Notes: generated by a model not told the origin, from the sequence alone. A stretch of 54,298 nucleotides of DNA from Bacteroidota bacterium (GCA_013285805.1 JABDGY010000008.1:1-54298); one strand, 5' to 3'. Counted from the first letter of the stretch, positions 18,904 to 27,463 are shown. A program made the numbers and translations.

Positions 18904-19607
18904 ACCGTAAGGTAATCTTTAAAGACCTTGGTAACATAGACTATAAAGAAGCCTGGGATTACCAGGAAAGCCTCTTCAGGGAGGTAGTAGACAAAAAACT
19001 TGCCAACCGCAACCTTAGCGAGGAGGAAAAACAATTCACGGGTAATTATCTTGTATTCTGCGAACACCCTCATGTGTTTACACTTGGCAAAAGCGGTTCG
19101 GAAGAAAACCTTCTGATTAAACAAGAACAACTTCAGCAGCGAAACATAGCTTATTATAAAATAAACCGTGGGGGAGATATTACCTATCATGGCCCGGGGC
19201 AGGTAATAGCTTATCCTATTTTTAACCTCGATTATTTCTTCACCGACATTCATCGCTATATGCGTGCGCTAGAAGAAGCCGTTATACTAATGCTGGCAGA
19301 ATACGGCATTAAAGGTGAACGCCTGAAAGGCATGACCGGCGTATGGCTTGATGCTGACCATCCTGCTAAGGCACGTAAAATATGCGCCATGGGTGTACGT
19401 ACCAGCCATTGGGTTACTATGCATGGTATTGCCTTAAATGTAAACCCCGACCTGCAATATTTTTCCCTTATTATCCCCTGCGGAATAACCGATAAAGCTG
19501 TCACTTCTATGGCCAAAGAGCTGAAATACGAACCGGATGTAAATGAAGTGAAAGAACGTCTGAAAAAGCACATTGCGGCGGTTTTCGAAATGGATTACGT
19601 GGTGTAA
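18900..19607 (+). CDS. lipB: Octanoyl-[acyl-carrier-protein]:protein N-octanoyltransferase LipB
   Basis: 235 residues. LipB moves octanoate from acyl carrier protein to lipoyl domains (E2 subunits, glycine cleavage H protein). The family motif R-G-G-D-I-T-Y-H-G-P-G-Q is at 90-101. The catalytic Cys194 sits in L-I-I-P-C-G-I, and the conserved Lys160 precedes I-C-A-M-G-V-R. It overlaps the upstream isomerase by four bases (ATGA). A short hairpin follows the gene. Confidence 0.96.
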   Translation: MNRKVIFKDLGNIDYKEAWDYQESLFREVVDKKLANRNLSEEEKQFTGNYLVFCEHPHVFTLGKSGSEENLLIKQEQLQQRNIAYYKINRGGDITYHGPGQVIAYPIFNLDYFFTDIHRYMRALEEAVILMLAEYGIKGERLKGMTGVWLDADHPAKARKICAMGVRTSHWVTMHGIALNVNPDLQYFSLIIPCGITDKAVTSMAKELKYEPDVNEVKERLKKHIAAVFEMDYVV

Positions 19608-19633
19608 CCGGTAAATCAGCCCTTTTTGCACAT

Positions 19634-19660
19634 AACCCCACCCTTAAACGGGGTTTCTTT
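19634..19660 (+). terminator. Weak rho-independent terminator after lipB
   Basis: AACCCC (19634-19639) pairs with GGGGTT (19650-19655) over a 10-base loop, followed by TCTTT. The stem is short and the T-run broken, so it may be weak. Confidence 0.5.
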
Positions 19661-19729
19661 GCCTTAATATTAATAAGCGTGTATATTATATAATTGTTAA
19701 ATTGCGCCCTTTAATTCATACTTCCAATC

Positions 19730-21823
19730 ATGAAAAAAGCATTCTTCTACAGTTCAACCCTCTGCCTCGCATTAAGCTCAATTTTATTGAGCACCTCCTG
19801 CAATCATACCGATGATGCAGCGAAATACAAAGGGGAAGTTGACAAAGCAAATTTCGATACGACTGTAAAACCACAGGATGATTTTTACCATTATGTAAAT
19901 GGTACCTGGCTGAAAAATAATCCAATACCTGCCAGCGAACCGGCATGGGGAAGTTTTAACGTTGTTAATGACAGCGTAACCATGCGCCTGAGGAAAATAC
20001 TTGAACAGGCAGCGGCTAATAAACAGGCGCAACCCGGCAGTATTGAACAGAAGGTAGGCGACCTGTATGCCTGCATGATGGATTCTGTTCAACTTAACAA
20101 ACTGGGTATTACTCCGTTAAATGATGAATTTGCAAAGATTAACGCAATATCAGACAATAAAGGATTGTGGACAGAAGCAGCCCGCCTGATGATGATAGGC
20201 CCTGATGTAATGTTCGGATTTGGTGTTGAGCAGGATTCTAAAATCAGCAGCAAAGAAGTATGTGTTGTAGGACAAGGCGGAATGACACTGGGTGCTAAAG
20301 AATATTATTTGAATGATAACCCAATGATGCAGCATATCCGCGAAAAGTTTGTGGAATATGCCACCAGGTTATTTGAGCAGATGAATGAATCATCTGAAAT
20401 GGCTGAGAAAGATGCTCACAAAATTCTCGACATTGAAACTGAAATGGCAAAATCATCTATGTCTCGCGTTGAATTAAGGAACATAGAAGCCCAGTACAAT
20501 AAAATGCCATTGGCTTCACTTGTTAATATGTCTACCAACGTAGATTGGGCCACCTGCATGCAGGTATGGGGCATGAAAGCAATTGATACAGTTATTGTTG
20601 CCCAGCCCGATTTTGTGAAACAAATCAGCGAAATGTCCAAATCACTTTCTCTTGACGACTGGAAAACATACCTGCGTTTCCACCTTCTTTCAAGTGAAGC
20701 TTCCAAGCTTGGCGATACATTGACTAAAATCAACTTCGACTTCTGGCAACGTACATTACAGGGTGTTACTGAAATGCAACCCCGCTGGAAGCGTTCAGTA
20801 CAAGGCACCAGCCGTGCGCTTGGCCAGTTATTAGGACAACTTTATGTTAAACAATATTTCAGTCCTGAGGCAAAAGCTAAGGTTCAGGAAATGGTTACAA
20901 ATATTATTGCCGCTTATAAGGACCGCATTAATTCAGTAACCTGGATGAGCCCTGAAACCAAGAAATATGCTTTCCAGAAACTTGATAAAATAATGCTGAA
21001 ACTCTGCTATCCTGACAAGTGGAAAGATTATTCCGCTCTTGAAATCAAGCGCGATTCATGGGTACAGAATTCATTCCGCATAAACCAGTTTGAATTCAAT
21101 TACGACCTTAATAAACTGGGCAAACCGGTTGACCGCACTGAATGGGGAATGTCGCCACAGACAGTTAACGCATACTATAACCCATCTATGAATGAGATTG
21201 TATTCCCTGCAGCTATCATGCAACCTCCTTTCTTCGATATTAACAGGGATGATGCCATGAACTATGGAGCTATGGGCGCTGTAATAGGCCATGAGCTCAC
21301 TCACGGTTTCGATGACCAGGGAGCACAATTTGATGCTGAAGGCAACCTGCATAAATGGTGGACCAACGATGATTCAGCTCACTATTATGGAAAACTGCAG
21401 GTGCTTATTCACCAGTTCGATAATTATGAAATTGATTCTATGCACGTAAACGGTCACCTTACTATTGGCGAAAATACCGCTGACTTAGGTGGACTTACCA
21501 TTGCTTACCATGCTATGGAGACTGCCCTGAAACAACATCCTGAAGGTGTTGTTGATGGCTTTACACCTGAACAGAGATTCTTTATTGCATGGGCGCAGGC
21601 ATGGAGGGATAACATCCGCCCTGATTACCAAAGACAACTTATTACAACCAACCCGCACTCTCCCGCCATTTTCAGGGCTAACGGGCCTTTATCGAATATG
21701 CAGGAATTCTATAAGGCTTTCAGCGTGAAGAGCAATGAAAGAGATAAAGAATTCAGAGGTTTTGACCTGAAACCAGGCGATGGTATGTATAGGTCAGACA
21801 CAACCAGGGCGGTTATCTGGTAG
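19730..21823 (+). CDS. pepO: M13-family zinc metallopeptidase lipoprotein (PepO/neprilysin-like)
   Basis: 697 residues. A lipoprotein signal with lipobox S-T-S-C (Cys24) puts it in the envelope. The N-terminal M13 domain opens with D-D-F-Y-H-Y-V-N-G-T-W. The peptidase domain has the zinc motif H-E-L-T-H (His521, Glu522, His525), the third ligand Glu581 in G-E-N-T-A-D-L-G-G with Asp585, and the family N-A-Y-Y-N-P and P-A-A-I-M-Q-P-P-F-F segments. It cuts peptides in the periplasm or at the surface. It stands alone, between the lipB hairpin and a strong terminator. Confidence 0.95.
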   Translation: MKKAFFYSSTLCLALSSILLSTSCNHTDDAAKYKGEVDKANFDTTVKPQDDFYHYVNGTWLKNNPIPASEPAWGSFNVVNDSVTMRLRKILEQAAANKQAQPGSIEQKVGDLYACMMDSVQLNKLGITPLNDEFAKINAISDNKGLWTEAARLMMIGPDVMFGFGVEQDSKISSKEVCVVGQGGMTLGAKEYYLNDNPMMQHIREKFVEYATRLFEQMNESSEMAEKDAHKILDIETEMAKSSMSRVELRNIEAQYNKMPLASLVNMSTNVDWATCMQVWGMKAIDTVIVAQPDFVKQISEMSKSLSLDDWKTYLRFHLLSSEASKLGDTLTKINFDFWQRTLQGVTEMQPRWKRSVQGTSRALGQLLGQLYVKQYFSPEAKAKVQEMVTNIIAAYKDRINSVTWMSPETKKYAFQKLDKIMLKLCYPDKWKDYSALEIKRDSWVQNSFRINQFEFNYDLNKLGKPVDRTEWGMSPQTVNAYYNPSMNEIVFPAAIMQPPFFDINRDDAMNYGAMGAVIGHELTHGFDDQGAQFDAEGNLHKWWTNDDSAHYYGKLQVLIHQFDNYEIDSMHVNGHLTIGENTADLGGLTIAYHAMETALKQHPEGVVDGFTPEQRFFIAWAQAWRDNIRPDYQRQLITTNPHSPAIFRANGPLSNMQEFYKAFSVKSNERDKEFRGFDLKPGDGMYRSDTTRAVIW

Positions 21824-21846
21824 ATTTTATAAGCTTAAAAAATTGC

Positions 21847-21885
21847 GGGACAAGGATATAAATATATCTTTGTCCCCTCTTTTTT
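21847..21885 (+). terminator. Strong rho-independent terminator between pepO and tRNA-Ser
   Basis: A 14-bp stem with one G-U pair (21847-21860 with 21863-21876) closes a 2-base loop and is followed by CTCT and a T-run. It ends 2 bases before the tRNA. Confidence 0.85.
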
Positions 21886-21887
21886 AG

Positions 21888-21975
<88 letters not shown>

Positions 21976-21976
21976 A

Positions 21977-22013
21977 AAATAAAGAAGCCACAATTGTGGC
22001 TTCTTTATTTTAC
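21977..22013 (+). terminator. Terminator after tRNA-Ser
   Basis: A perfect 15-bp stem (21977-21991 with 21996-22010) with a 4-base AATT loop starts 3 bases after the tRNA. Its right arm ends in a T-rich run, and the left arm in A residues lets it work on the other strand too. The rest of the gap to 22159 shows nothing I can name. Confidence 0.85.
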
Positions 22014-22159
22014 ATTTAACTTATTGATATCCTGTCATTTATTGGCTTTCTGGTTATATAACCCAACCATTTCATTAATTTATTCATCTAATTAACGTGC
22101 AACTTAGCCGAGATATCGGATATTCTCTACTTTAGTAACTAATTAAACAACCCTGGTTT

Positions 22160-23065
22160 ATGAAAAAAATTACTTTATTAGCTATTGCCGGAACCGCCCT
22201 GACTGCGTACATATTTTTGTGCGGTTACAAGGAAGGCCCTGCCTTATACTCAGGCTGGGAATGTACCGGTGCAGAAACCGATAATACTAATCCAGCCGGA
22301 TGTTACTCAGGCGGTAGCTGTCATTCTTCAGCAGCCACACCCGGAATTACCCTGAGCCTTGTATTGGACTCAGCCGGTAAGGCAACTACCCAATATGTGC
22401 CCGGTATGTCATATAAAATTGTACTTACAGGTGTGAATACTACTACCAATTCGCTTCCTACACATGGTTTCCAGATAGCTGCTATAACCGGTACGACACC
22501 TGTTGCCGCCACCGGCTTTGATGCCGGTACTTTCCCGGGACCTTTTGCTCCTAATACACATTATGCCCCACCTGCAACTTACTTTGATGTAGGTACCGTA
22601 GAACACGGAATACAACTTGCACCTGTAAGCGGTACGGGCGGAACAGGAACAGTTTATGCTGATACTGTTATATGGACCGCTCCCACATCAGGAACCGGTA
22701 CCATTTCAATTTGGGCCGCATTAAATGCCGTAAACAATAATGGTGTTGCCGACAGGGGAGATTTGTGGAATACTATGCATATTGTAATTAGTGAATCGCC
22801 CAGCGGTATTGCATCAATTACTGATAATAATACAGCAAAAGTATATCCTAATCCTTTTTCACTTAATACAACATTTTTACTCCCTACCGAGGTTTCAACC
22901 GGTATGTTAAGCCTTTATGATATTACAGGAAGAGAAGTAAGGCAGGTTCCTTTTTCAGGGAAACAAGTAACAGTTGAAAGAGGTAACCTCGGCACAGGAA
23001 TTTATTTTTACCGTATTGTGAATGAAAACAATGTTACCATGACAGGTAAACTTGTTATTGAGTAA
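22160..23065 (+). CDS. Small T9SS-secreted protein, choice-of-anchor V-like domain
   Basis: 301 residues. An N-terminal signal-like helix (residues 1-20) is followed by a Cys-rich segment with C-Y-S-G-G-S-C-H-S-S (about residues 48-57), which recalls the Reeler-like 'choice-of-anchor V' domain of Bacteroidota surface proteins. The beta-rich body contains T-H-G-F-Q and G-T-V-E-H-G-I-Q. The C-terminus is a type A T9SS sorting domain from K-V-Y-P-N-P-F (about residue 230) to V-I-E. In relatives I recall a C-x-x-C-H motif at this point; here the spacing is C-x5-C-H, so heme attachment should not be assumed. Exported to the surface; ligand unknown. Confidence 0.8.
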   Translation: MKKITLLAIAGTALTAYIFLCGYKEGPALYSGWECTGAETDNTNPAGCYSGGSCHSSAATPGITLSLVLDSAGKATTQYVPGMSYKIVLTGVNTTTNSLPTHGFQIAAITGTTPVAATGFDAGTFPGPFAPNTHYAPPATYFDVGTVEHGIQLAPVSGTGGTGTVYADTVIWTAPTSGTGTISIWAALNAVNNNGVADRGDLWNTMHIVISESPSGIASITDNNTAKVYPNPFSLNTTFLLPTEVSTGMLSLYDITGREVRQVPFSGKQVTVERGNLGTGIYFYRIVNENNVTMTGKLVIE

Positions 23066-23083
23066 AATCCTTCTTCCCCGGTA

Positions 23084-24055
23084 TTAAAAATGCGCTTCAA
23101 GTAATTCTGAAGGGGCAAGTGTGCCATTCATGAATTCAAACAATTGGGTTGAAGCTATTTGCGCAAATTCTTCAAACACCTCTTCTACCGTCCACCCTAT
23201 GTGTGGGGTTATTATAATATTTAGCAATGAACGTAAGGGGGAATCTTTTGCCAATGGTTCGTGGGCAAATACATCAAGCCCTGCAGCAGCTATAGTTCCT
23301 TTAGTAAGCGCATCAATCAGTGCAGGCTCATCAATAATTGCGCCGCGCGAAGTATTTATCAGTATCGCATCCTTTTTCATTTTCAACAGAGTCCCAGCAT
23401 TAATCAGCCCGGTCGATTCGGGTGAAAGCCTCAGGTGAATACTTACCACATCGCTGGTTTGCAACAGTTCATCTAAATGCACCCTTGGTATACCATCGCT
23501 GTTATTGTTTTTACTTCCGGGCCTGTCCCATGCAACCACTTCCATATTGAAAGCCGTTTTTGCAATGCGTGCAACATTTGAACCATGCCTGCCATTTCCT
23601 AAAATACCCAACCTGCGGCCCGATAAGTTACGTCCTGTAATTAAGGGCCATTCAGCACTACGCATAGCTTTTAACGCCAGCGGCACTTTATGCTGAAGGC
23701 CAAGTATCATGGCAAACGTCAGTTCAGGAATTGAAGCAAGCGGGGCTTTTATTTTACGTCCCAGCGCTATGGTAATTTTTCTCTTTTGCGCGGCATGTGC
23801 ATCAATATGGTAAGCATGACCGCCTGTTTGCAGAATTAATTTCAGGTTCGGCATTTTAGCAAATACTTCTTCTGTTAATGCAGTGCGTTCGCGTATTGCC
23901 ATAAGAAATTCAACACCTGCTATTTCGGTTTCCTTTGCGGAAGATATAGGTTCGCGCATGTACTTTATATCTACACTATTGCTAAGCTTGCTCCAACAGC
24001 CAGAAGCAGCTACGCGCCCTTCCCAATCATCAAGTACCAGTAATCGTGGTTTCAT
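23084..24055 (-). CDS. D-2-hydroxyacid dehydrogenase family protein
   Basis: 323 residues. The dinucleotide loop is G-N-G-R-H-G (153-158), and the catalytic triad is Arg237 (N-T-S-R-G), Glu266 (D-V-F-A-H-E-P) and His285 (T-P-H-I-G-W). The N-terminus (L-V-L-D-D-W-E-G) is typical of a subgroup usually annotated only as D-2-hydroxyacid dehydrogenase. It is distinct from the enzyme at 8782-9738. Convergent with the T9SS protein gene (18-base gap). Substrate unknown. Confidence 0.88.
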   Translation of the reverse strand: MKPRLLVLDDWEGRVAASGCWSKLSNSVDIKYMREPISSAKETEIAGVEFLMAIRERTALTEEVFAKMPNLKLILQTGGHAYHIDAHAAQKRKITIALGRKIKAPLASIPELTFAMILGLQHKVPLALKAMRSAEWPLITGRNLSGRRLGILGNGRHGSNVARIAKTAFNMEVVAWDRPGSKNNNSDGIPRVHLDELLQTSDVVSIHLRLSPESTGLINAGTLLKMKKDAILINTSRGAIIDEPALIDALTKGTIAAAGLDVFAHEPLAKDSPLRSLLNIIITPHIGWTVEEVFEEFAQIASTQLFEFMNGTLAPSELLEAHF

Positions 24056-24073
24056 TCAAACACTTTATTTACA

Positions 24074-24081
24074 CAAAGTTA
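24074..24081 (-). promoter_or_regulatory. Possible -7 promoter box for the hydroxyacid dehydrogenase
   Basis: Read on the minus strand this is TAACTTTG, a perfect TAnnTTTG box ending 18 bases before the start codon. No clear TTG stands at the -33 position. Confidence 0.4.
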
Positions 24082-24157
24082 CGTTTTCTGCATTTACTTT
24101 AATCACCCGGTGTTAACGGTTTATTTCTATATTCGACTATTAATACGTCATTCTTTT

Positions 24158-24640
24158 ATGAAAGAAAAAGGCTTAATAGCTGTTTTACTTTTAATCCTTA
24201 TAAGTTCAATTTCCAATGGTCAGAATCATTCAATGAAACCTGATTATGTAGGCCATATTGAATACACCAAAGGCAACTTCGGAACATATAATTATCCTAT
24301 AAAAGGAGACTCTGTAATTGTTTATATTAAGGATAGCACCATTGACTTTATAATTCTTTCGAAAGAAGGCAATAACCCGAGGAACCTGGAAATAAGTTCA
24401 TCGGACCTTAAACAGGTGCAAAGAAAGGAATATGATGATATTATTACTGAGGATAAAATTATTCCTTCCGGAAGCTTCGATTTGAAATACACTGCCGAAA
24501 ATTCAGGTCGTTATTCGCGCTGCACAGTTTACCTTACTCATTATGGCGATGGGACTACCGCCGACCTTACATTAATTGGCGAGAGTGGTGGAATACGCTT
24601 AAATGATATTTTTACAGCGCAACTGGTCAAGTTCAAATAA
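24158..24640 (+). CDS. Secreted protein of unknown function
   Basis: 160 residues when started at the ATG at 24158. An earlier in-frame GTG (24110) would put 16 extra residues before a good Sec signal peptide (M-K-E-K-G-L-I-A-V-L-L-L ending S-N-G-Q), so the ATG is preferred. The mature part is short, beta-rich and lacks membrane helices. I do not recognise a family. It precedes the GNAT gene by 21 bases and may be cotranscribed. Confidence 0.7.
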   Translation: MKEKGLIAVLLLILISSISNGQNHSMKPDYVGHIEYTKGNFGTYNYPIKGDSVIVYIKDSTIDFIILSKEGNNPRNLEISSSDLKQVQRKEYDDIITEDKIIPSGSFDLKYTAENSGRYSRCTVYLTHYGDGTTADLTLIGESGGIRLNDIFTAQLVKFK

Positions 24641-24661
24641 AGTTAGTAAAGGTTAGGTATT

Positions 24662-25150
24662 ATGAATGATACTTTTGAAACTGAACGACTCCTGCTTTCT
24701 AAAATAACTCTCGAAGATACCCCGTTTATATTCGAGCTTGTAAATACACCCTTGTGGATTAAGTTTATAGGAGAAAGGAACATCAGAACACATGACGATG
24801 CTAAAAAGTACATTGAAAAACTAATGCATACTGCAGGGCTTACCTATTGGGTGGTAAAATTAAAGCCTTCGCTTACTGATTTGGGGGTTATAACATTCAT
24901 TAAAAGAGATTATCTGGAACATAGTGATATCGGATTTGCATTTCTTCCTCAATATATGGGTAAAGGATATGCGTTTGAAGCAAGTAAAGTAGTATTAAAC
25001 CATGTGCTTAAGGAATTGAAAATGCACACGGTAGTGGCCACAACCCTTCAAGACAATACAAGTTCAATACGCTTATTGGAAAAGCTCGGGTTGCATTTTG
25101 AAAAAAGAATTACTGAAGAAGATTTGGAATTACTGGTATACAGCACTTGA
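24662..25150 (+). CDS. GNAT-family N-acetyltransferase (RimJ/RimL-like)
   Basis: 162 residues. It begins with the RimJ/RimL-type strand F-E-T-E-R-L-L-L and has the acetyl-CoA-binding segment Q-Y-M-G-K-G-Y-A-F-E-A (about residues 99-109) and the N-x-x-S-I-R-L-L-E-K-L-G-L motif (about 136-148). Such enzymes acetylate protein N-termini, amino acids or small molecules in the cytoplasm. Target unknown. Confidence 0.85.
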   Translation: MNDTFETERLLLSKITLEDTPFIFELVNTPLWIKFIGERNIRTHDDAKKYIEKLMHTAGLTYWVVKLKPSLTDLGVITFIKRDYLEHSDIGFAFLPQYMGKGYAFEASKVVLNHVLKELKMHTVVATTLQDNTSSIRLLEKLGLHFEKRITEEDLELLVYST

Positions 25151-25201
25151 AAATGAAAGAAAAAGAAACCGGGTTTGTGTACCCGACTAAAAATTAAACT
25201 T

Positions 25202-25663
25202 ATGCAACCTTCCATTTCGTTATCACCAATAGCTTTTGTAAAGAATAGTCGTTCAGATATGAGTGATGACTTCTGGGGCAATGTAGTTTCAGAAATTACC
25301 CTTGTTGACGAACTACCCGCCGAATGTTTCGATGCTATTGATTCATTCTCGCACCTTGAAGTGATATATCATTTCAACAAGGCAGAAAAAACTATGATTG
25401 GCTCGGCACACCCGCGCGAGAATGCCGCATGGCCGAAGGTGGGAATATTTGCCCAGCGTAAAAAAGACAGGCCCAACCACCTGGGATTAACTATTGTAGA
25501 ACTTGTAAAAAGAGAGGGCAGAACCATTACAGTTAAGATGCTGGATGCCGACGACGGCACACCTATATTAGACATAAAGCCGGTGGTGAAAGAGTTTCTT
25601 CCTCAGGGAGATGTTAAACAACCTGCATGGATCGGTGAATTGATGAAAGACTATTGGAAATAG
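25202..25663 (+). CDS. TrmO/TsaA-family tRNA methyltransferase-like protein
   Basis: 153 residues from the ATG at 25202 (an earlier TTG at 25175 adds nine unlikely residues). It fits the TsaA/UPF0066 family, whose studied member TrmO methylates N6-threonylcarbamoyladenosine-37 of tRNA using S-adenosylmethionine. Visible: N-terminal S-P-I-A-F-V-K-N-S, the F-S-H-L-E-V-I-Y-H-F segment, H-P-R-E-N, V-G-I-F-A-Q-R, R-P-N-H-L-G-L-T and D-G-T-P-I-L-D-I-K-P. The usual R-P-N-P-I-G reads R-P-N-H-L-G here, and the C-terminal extension of full-length E. coli TrmO is missing. The substrate may therefore differ. Confidence 0.82.
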   Translation: MQPSISLSPIAFVKNSRSDMSDDFWGNVVSEITLVDELPAECFDAIDSFSHLEVIYHFNKAEKTMIGSAHPRENAAWPKVGIFAQRKKDRPNHLGLTIVELVKREGRTITVKMLDADDGTPILDIKPVVKEFLPQGDVKQPAWIGELMKDYWK

Positions 25664-25717
25664 TAATCTTCCTCTAATCCTGTTTAATTTTATAACTTTA
25701 GTCAATAAACCTACCCT

Positions 25718-26074
25718 ATGGAAACCCCAAACGAAAATCCTTTAAAAGTTCTTAAAGAACAGGTTACCGAATACATTGACCTGAGAACCGAGCAGGCCCG
25801 CCTTGAAGCCATTGAAAGCATGGCCAAAATAACAGCCTATTCTGCCAGCACAGCTATAAGTATTTTGCTCGTCCTGCTATGCGTAATGTCGCTGGTAGTG
25901 GCATGTTCCTTATTTATAGGGCAGTGGCTGCATAATTACGGACTTGGTTTTCTTATCTCTGCCGGTATTTATTTAATACTGTTGCTGATATACAAGTATG
26001 GTATACGTAAAAGTAGTGAGACATCGATAATGAACAGAATAATACACCTAACCAACGAAGACAATGAGAAGTAG
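25718..26074 (+). CDS. Small membrane protein, phage-holin (holin-X-like) family
   Basis: 118 residues: an amphipathic charged N-terminus (about 1-40), two transmembrane helices (about 46-72 and 78-93) and a charged tail. This layout matches the Holin-X / 'phage holin family' proteins found on bacterial chromosomes; they are not necessarily lytic. A TAACTTTA box at 25693-25700 may be its promoter. It overlaps the next gene by 11 bases, so the two proteins probably work together. Confidence 0.7.
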   Translation: METPNENPLKVLKEQVTEYIDLRTEQARLEAIESMAKITAYSASTAISILLVLLCVMSLVVACSLFIGQWLHNYGLGFLISAGIYLILLLIYKYGIRKSSETSIMNRIIHLTNEDNEK

Positions 26075-26384
26075 CATAAACGACTTAGCCAGCCTGCAAA
26101 AGAGAAAGGCAGAGCTTTCTGTGCTTTGCAAGGAAAAAGAGAAACAGATGGGCGAACAGGTTGATTATATAAGCGAGCACCTGGGCTCAATTGCGCTCCG
26201 TTCATTTATTGGCGGATATGGTAAAAAAGATACCTCTACGAAATCGGAAATAATCAGCCTGCTGGTATCGGAAGGTGTTGAGGTGGCATTTGAAATACAA
26301 AAAGACCCGCACAATATAAAGGACAAAGTAGTTGACTTTATTAAGAAAGCCACAGCAGGCGTTATTAATTTAATTGTAAAATGA
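26064..26384 (+). CDS. Small protein of unknown function, partner of the holin-like protein
   Basis: 106 residues. The N-terminal half is strongly charged and predicted helical or coiled-coil (residues about 1-40); the C-terminal part is mildly hydrophobic and contains no clear membrane helix. The 11-base overlap with the upstream gene indicates translational coupling. Family not recognised. Confidence 0.65.
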   Translation: MRSSINDLASLQKRKAELSVLCKEKEKQMGEQVDYISEHLGSIALRSFIGGYGKKDTSTKSEIISLLVSEGVEVAFEIQKDPHNIKDKVVDFIKKATAGVINLIVK

Positions 26385-26425
26385 ACTATATTTCATTTAG
26401 AATATTTTTAGTTTATAGTACATAA

Positions 26426-27028
26426 ATGTTTGGTAAAACCTACAAAGAGGAAAAATTTTGGGAGTGGTTCATCGCAAATGAGTATCGTTATTATACTCAA
26501 ACAGAAAACCAAAAAGAACTGTTTGATGAACTTAGTTACAATTTAGAACTAGTTGAATCTAATTTAACCTTCGCATTTAGCCCAATTCGTAAAAACGGTA
26601 TCCGAGAATTTACTATTTCAGCAGACGGTGTAAAGAAGTACTTTCCGATTGTGCAATCACTGGTAGAGAAATCCCCAAAGATTAATAATTGGCAGATAAA
26701 TGCATTTAGGCAAAGAATACCAGGTGATTCAATGAAAATAATATATGATAATCAACTAGCCATTGGTTATCAGGATATATACTTTAGATACGCTGAAGAT
26801 TTCGATAAAATTGGCTTAGAATTAAATGTCAAAAATTTTGACGATTCTTCTAACTTAAAAAATGCAATATATGTTCTAATGGATGGTCTTATTGGTGAAT
26901 ACGATATGGAAACTCAAATAAGCTGGATAGAATTTAAATTACTGGATGAGACTAAAGTAGACCAATTGTATCCCTTAATAGAACTAAGGGGTTTTGTGGA
27001 TACTCGTAAAAAGAAACAACTGGATTAA
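26426..27028 (+). CDS. Orphan protein of unknown function, AT-rich
   Basis: 200 residues, acidic, without signal peptide or membrane helices; several aromatic-rich strands and helices suggest a soluble alpha/beta fold. The gene is visibly richer in A+T and uses more A/T-ending codons than its neighbours, which suggests acquisition. It stands between the holin-like pair and a TfoX-like gene that starts 10 bases after its stop. I cannot assign a family; wording such as Y-N-L-E-L-V-E-S-N-L-T-F-A-F resembles nothing I can name safely. Confidence 0.65.
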   Translation: MFGKTYKEEKFWEWFIANEYRYYTQTENQKELFDELSYNLELVESNLTFAFSPIRKNGIREFTISADGVKKYFPIVQSLVEKSPKINNWQINAFRQRIPGDSMKIIYDNQLAIGYQDIYFRYAEDFDKIGLELNVKNFDDSSNLKNAIYVLMDGLIGEYDMETQISWIEFKLLDETKVDQLYPLIELRGFVDTRKKKQLD

Positions 27029-27038
27029 ATATTGTAAC

Positions 27039-27353
27039 ATGACCAAAGCCGAAGAACTATTTCACCAGATGGCCAGGGAAATTCCTGATGGGAAAGAAGG
27101 AAAGATGTTTGGCTCATTATGCATTAAAGCGCCCAATGGTAAATCAGGTGCTATGCTGTGGAAAGACTGCCTTGTGGTAAAACTTTCAGCCACCGAAATG
27201 AAAGAAGCTCTTGCTTTGAAAGGCTCGCACCTATTTGAACCTATGGAAGGCAAGAAAATGAAAGAATGGGCGCAGATTCCGTACACCCATAAAGACAAAT
27301 GGATGTATTATGCCACTATTTCAATGGCGGATGTAAAGAAGATAAAGAAGTAG
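27039..27353 (+). CDS. TfoX N-terminal-domain-like protein
   Basis: 104 residues from the ATG at 27039; a longer frame from 26994 would overlap the previous gene and add unrelated residues. It matches the TfoX/Sxy N-terminal domain-like proteins of Bacteroidota: K-M-F-G-S-L-C-I-K, a G-A-M-L-W-K-D strand, L-F-E-P-M-x-G-K-K-M-K-E-W and a C-terminal W-x-Y-Y-A. TfoX regulates competence in gammaproteobacteria, but the role of these short stand-alone domains is not known. Cytoplasmic. Confidence 0.78.
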   Translation: MTKAEELFHQMAREIPDGKEGKMFGSLCIKAPNGKSGAMLWKDCLVVKLSATEMKEALALKGSHLFEPMEGKKMKEWAQIPYTHKDKWMYYATISMADVKKIKK

Positions 27354-27361
27354 CATCTGCT

Positions 27362-27456
27362 GTTTGGGCTAAAGCCCCTAATCATCCTTGTGTTGTAACC
27401 CCCGACTTAAGTCGGGGGTTAATATAAAATCAGAAATACCGGGCTTTAGCCCAAAC
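27362..27456. repeat. Nested inverted-repeat element between convergent genes
   Basis: A perfect 16-bp inverted repeat (27362-27377 with 27441-27456) encloses a perfect 24-base palindrome (27397-27420, AACCCCCGACTT and its complement). The element fills nearly all of the gap between two convergent genes, so the inner hairpin could serve as a two-way terminator. From memory such 'gggctaaagccc' phrases recur in Bacteroidota; not verified here. Confidence 0.75.
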
Positions 27457-27463
27457 CTTATGT

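Noticed and set aside
25718-26074. Prophage remnant suggested by the holin-like gene
   Set aside because: No endolysin, structural, integrase or repressor genes are near; such holin-family proteins are common on chromosomes.
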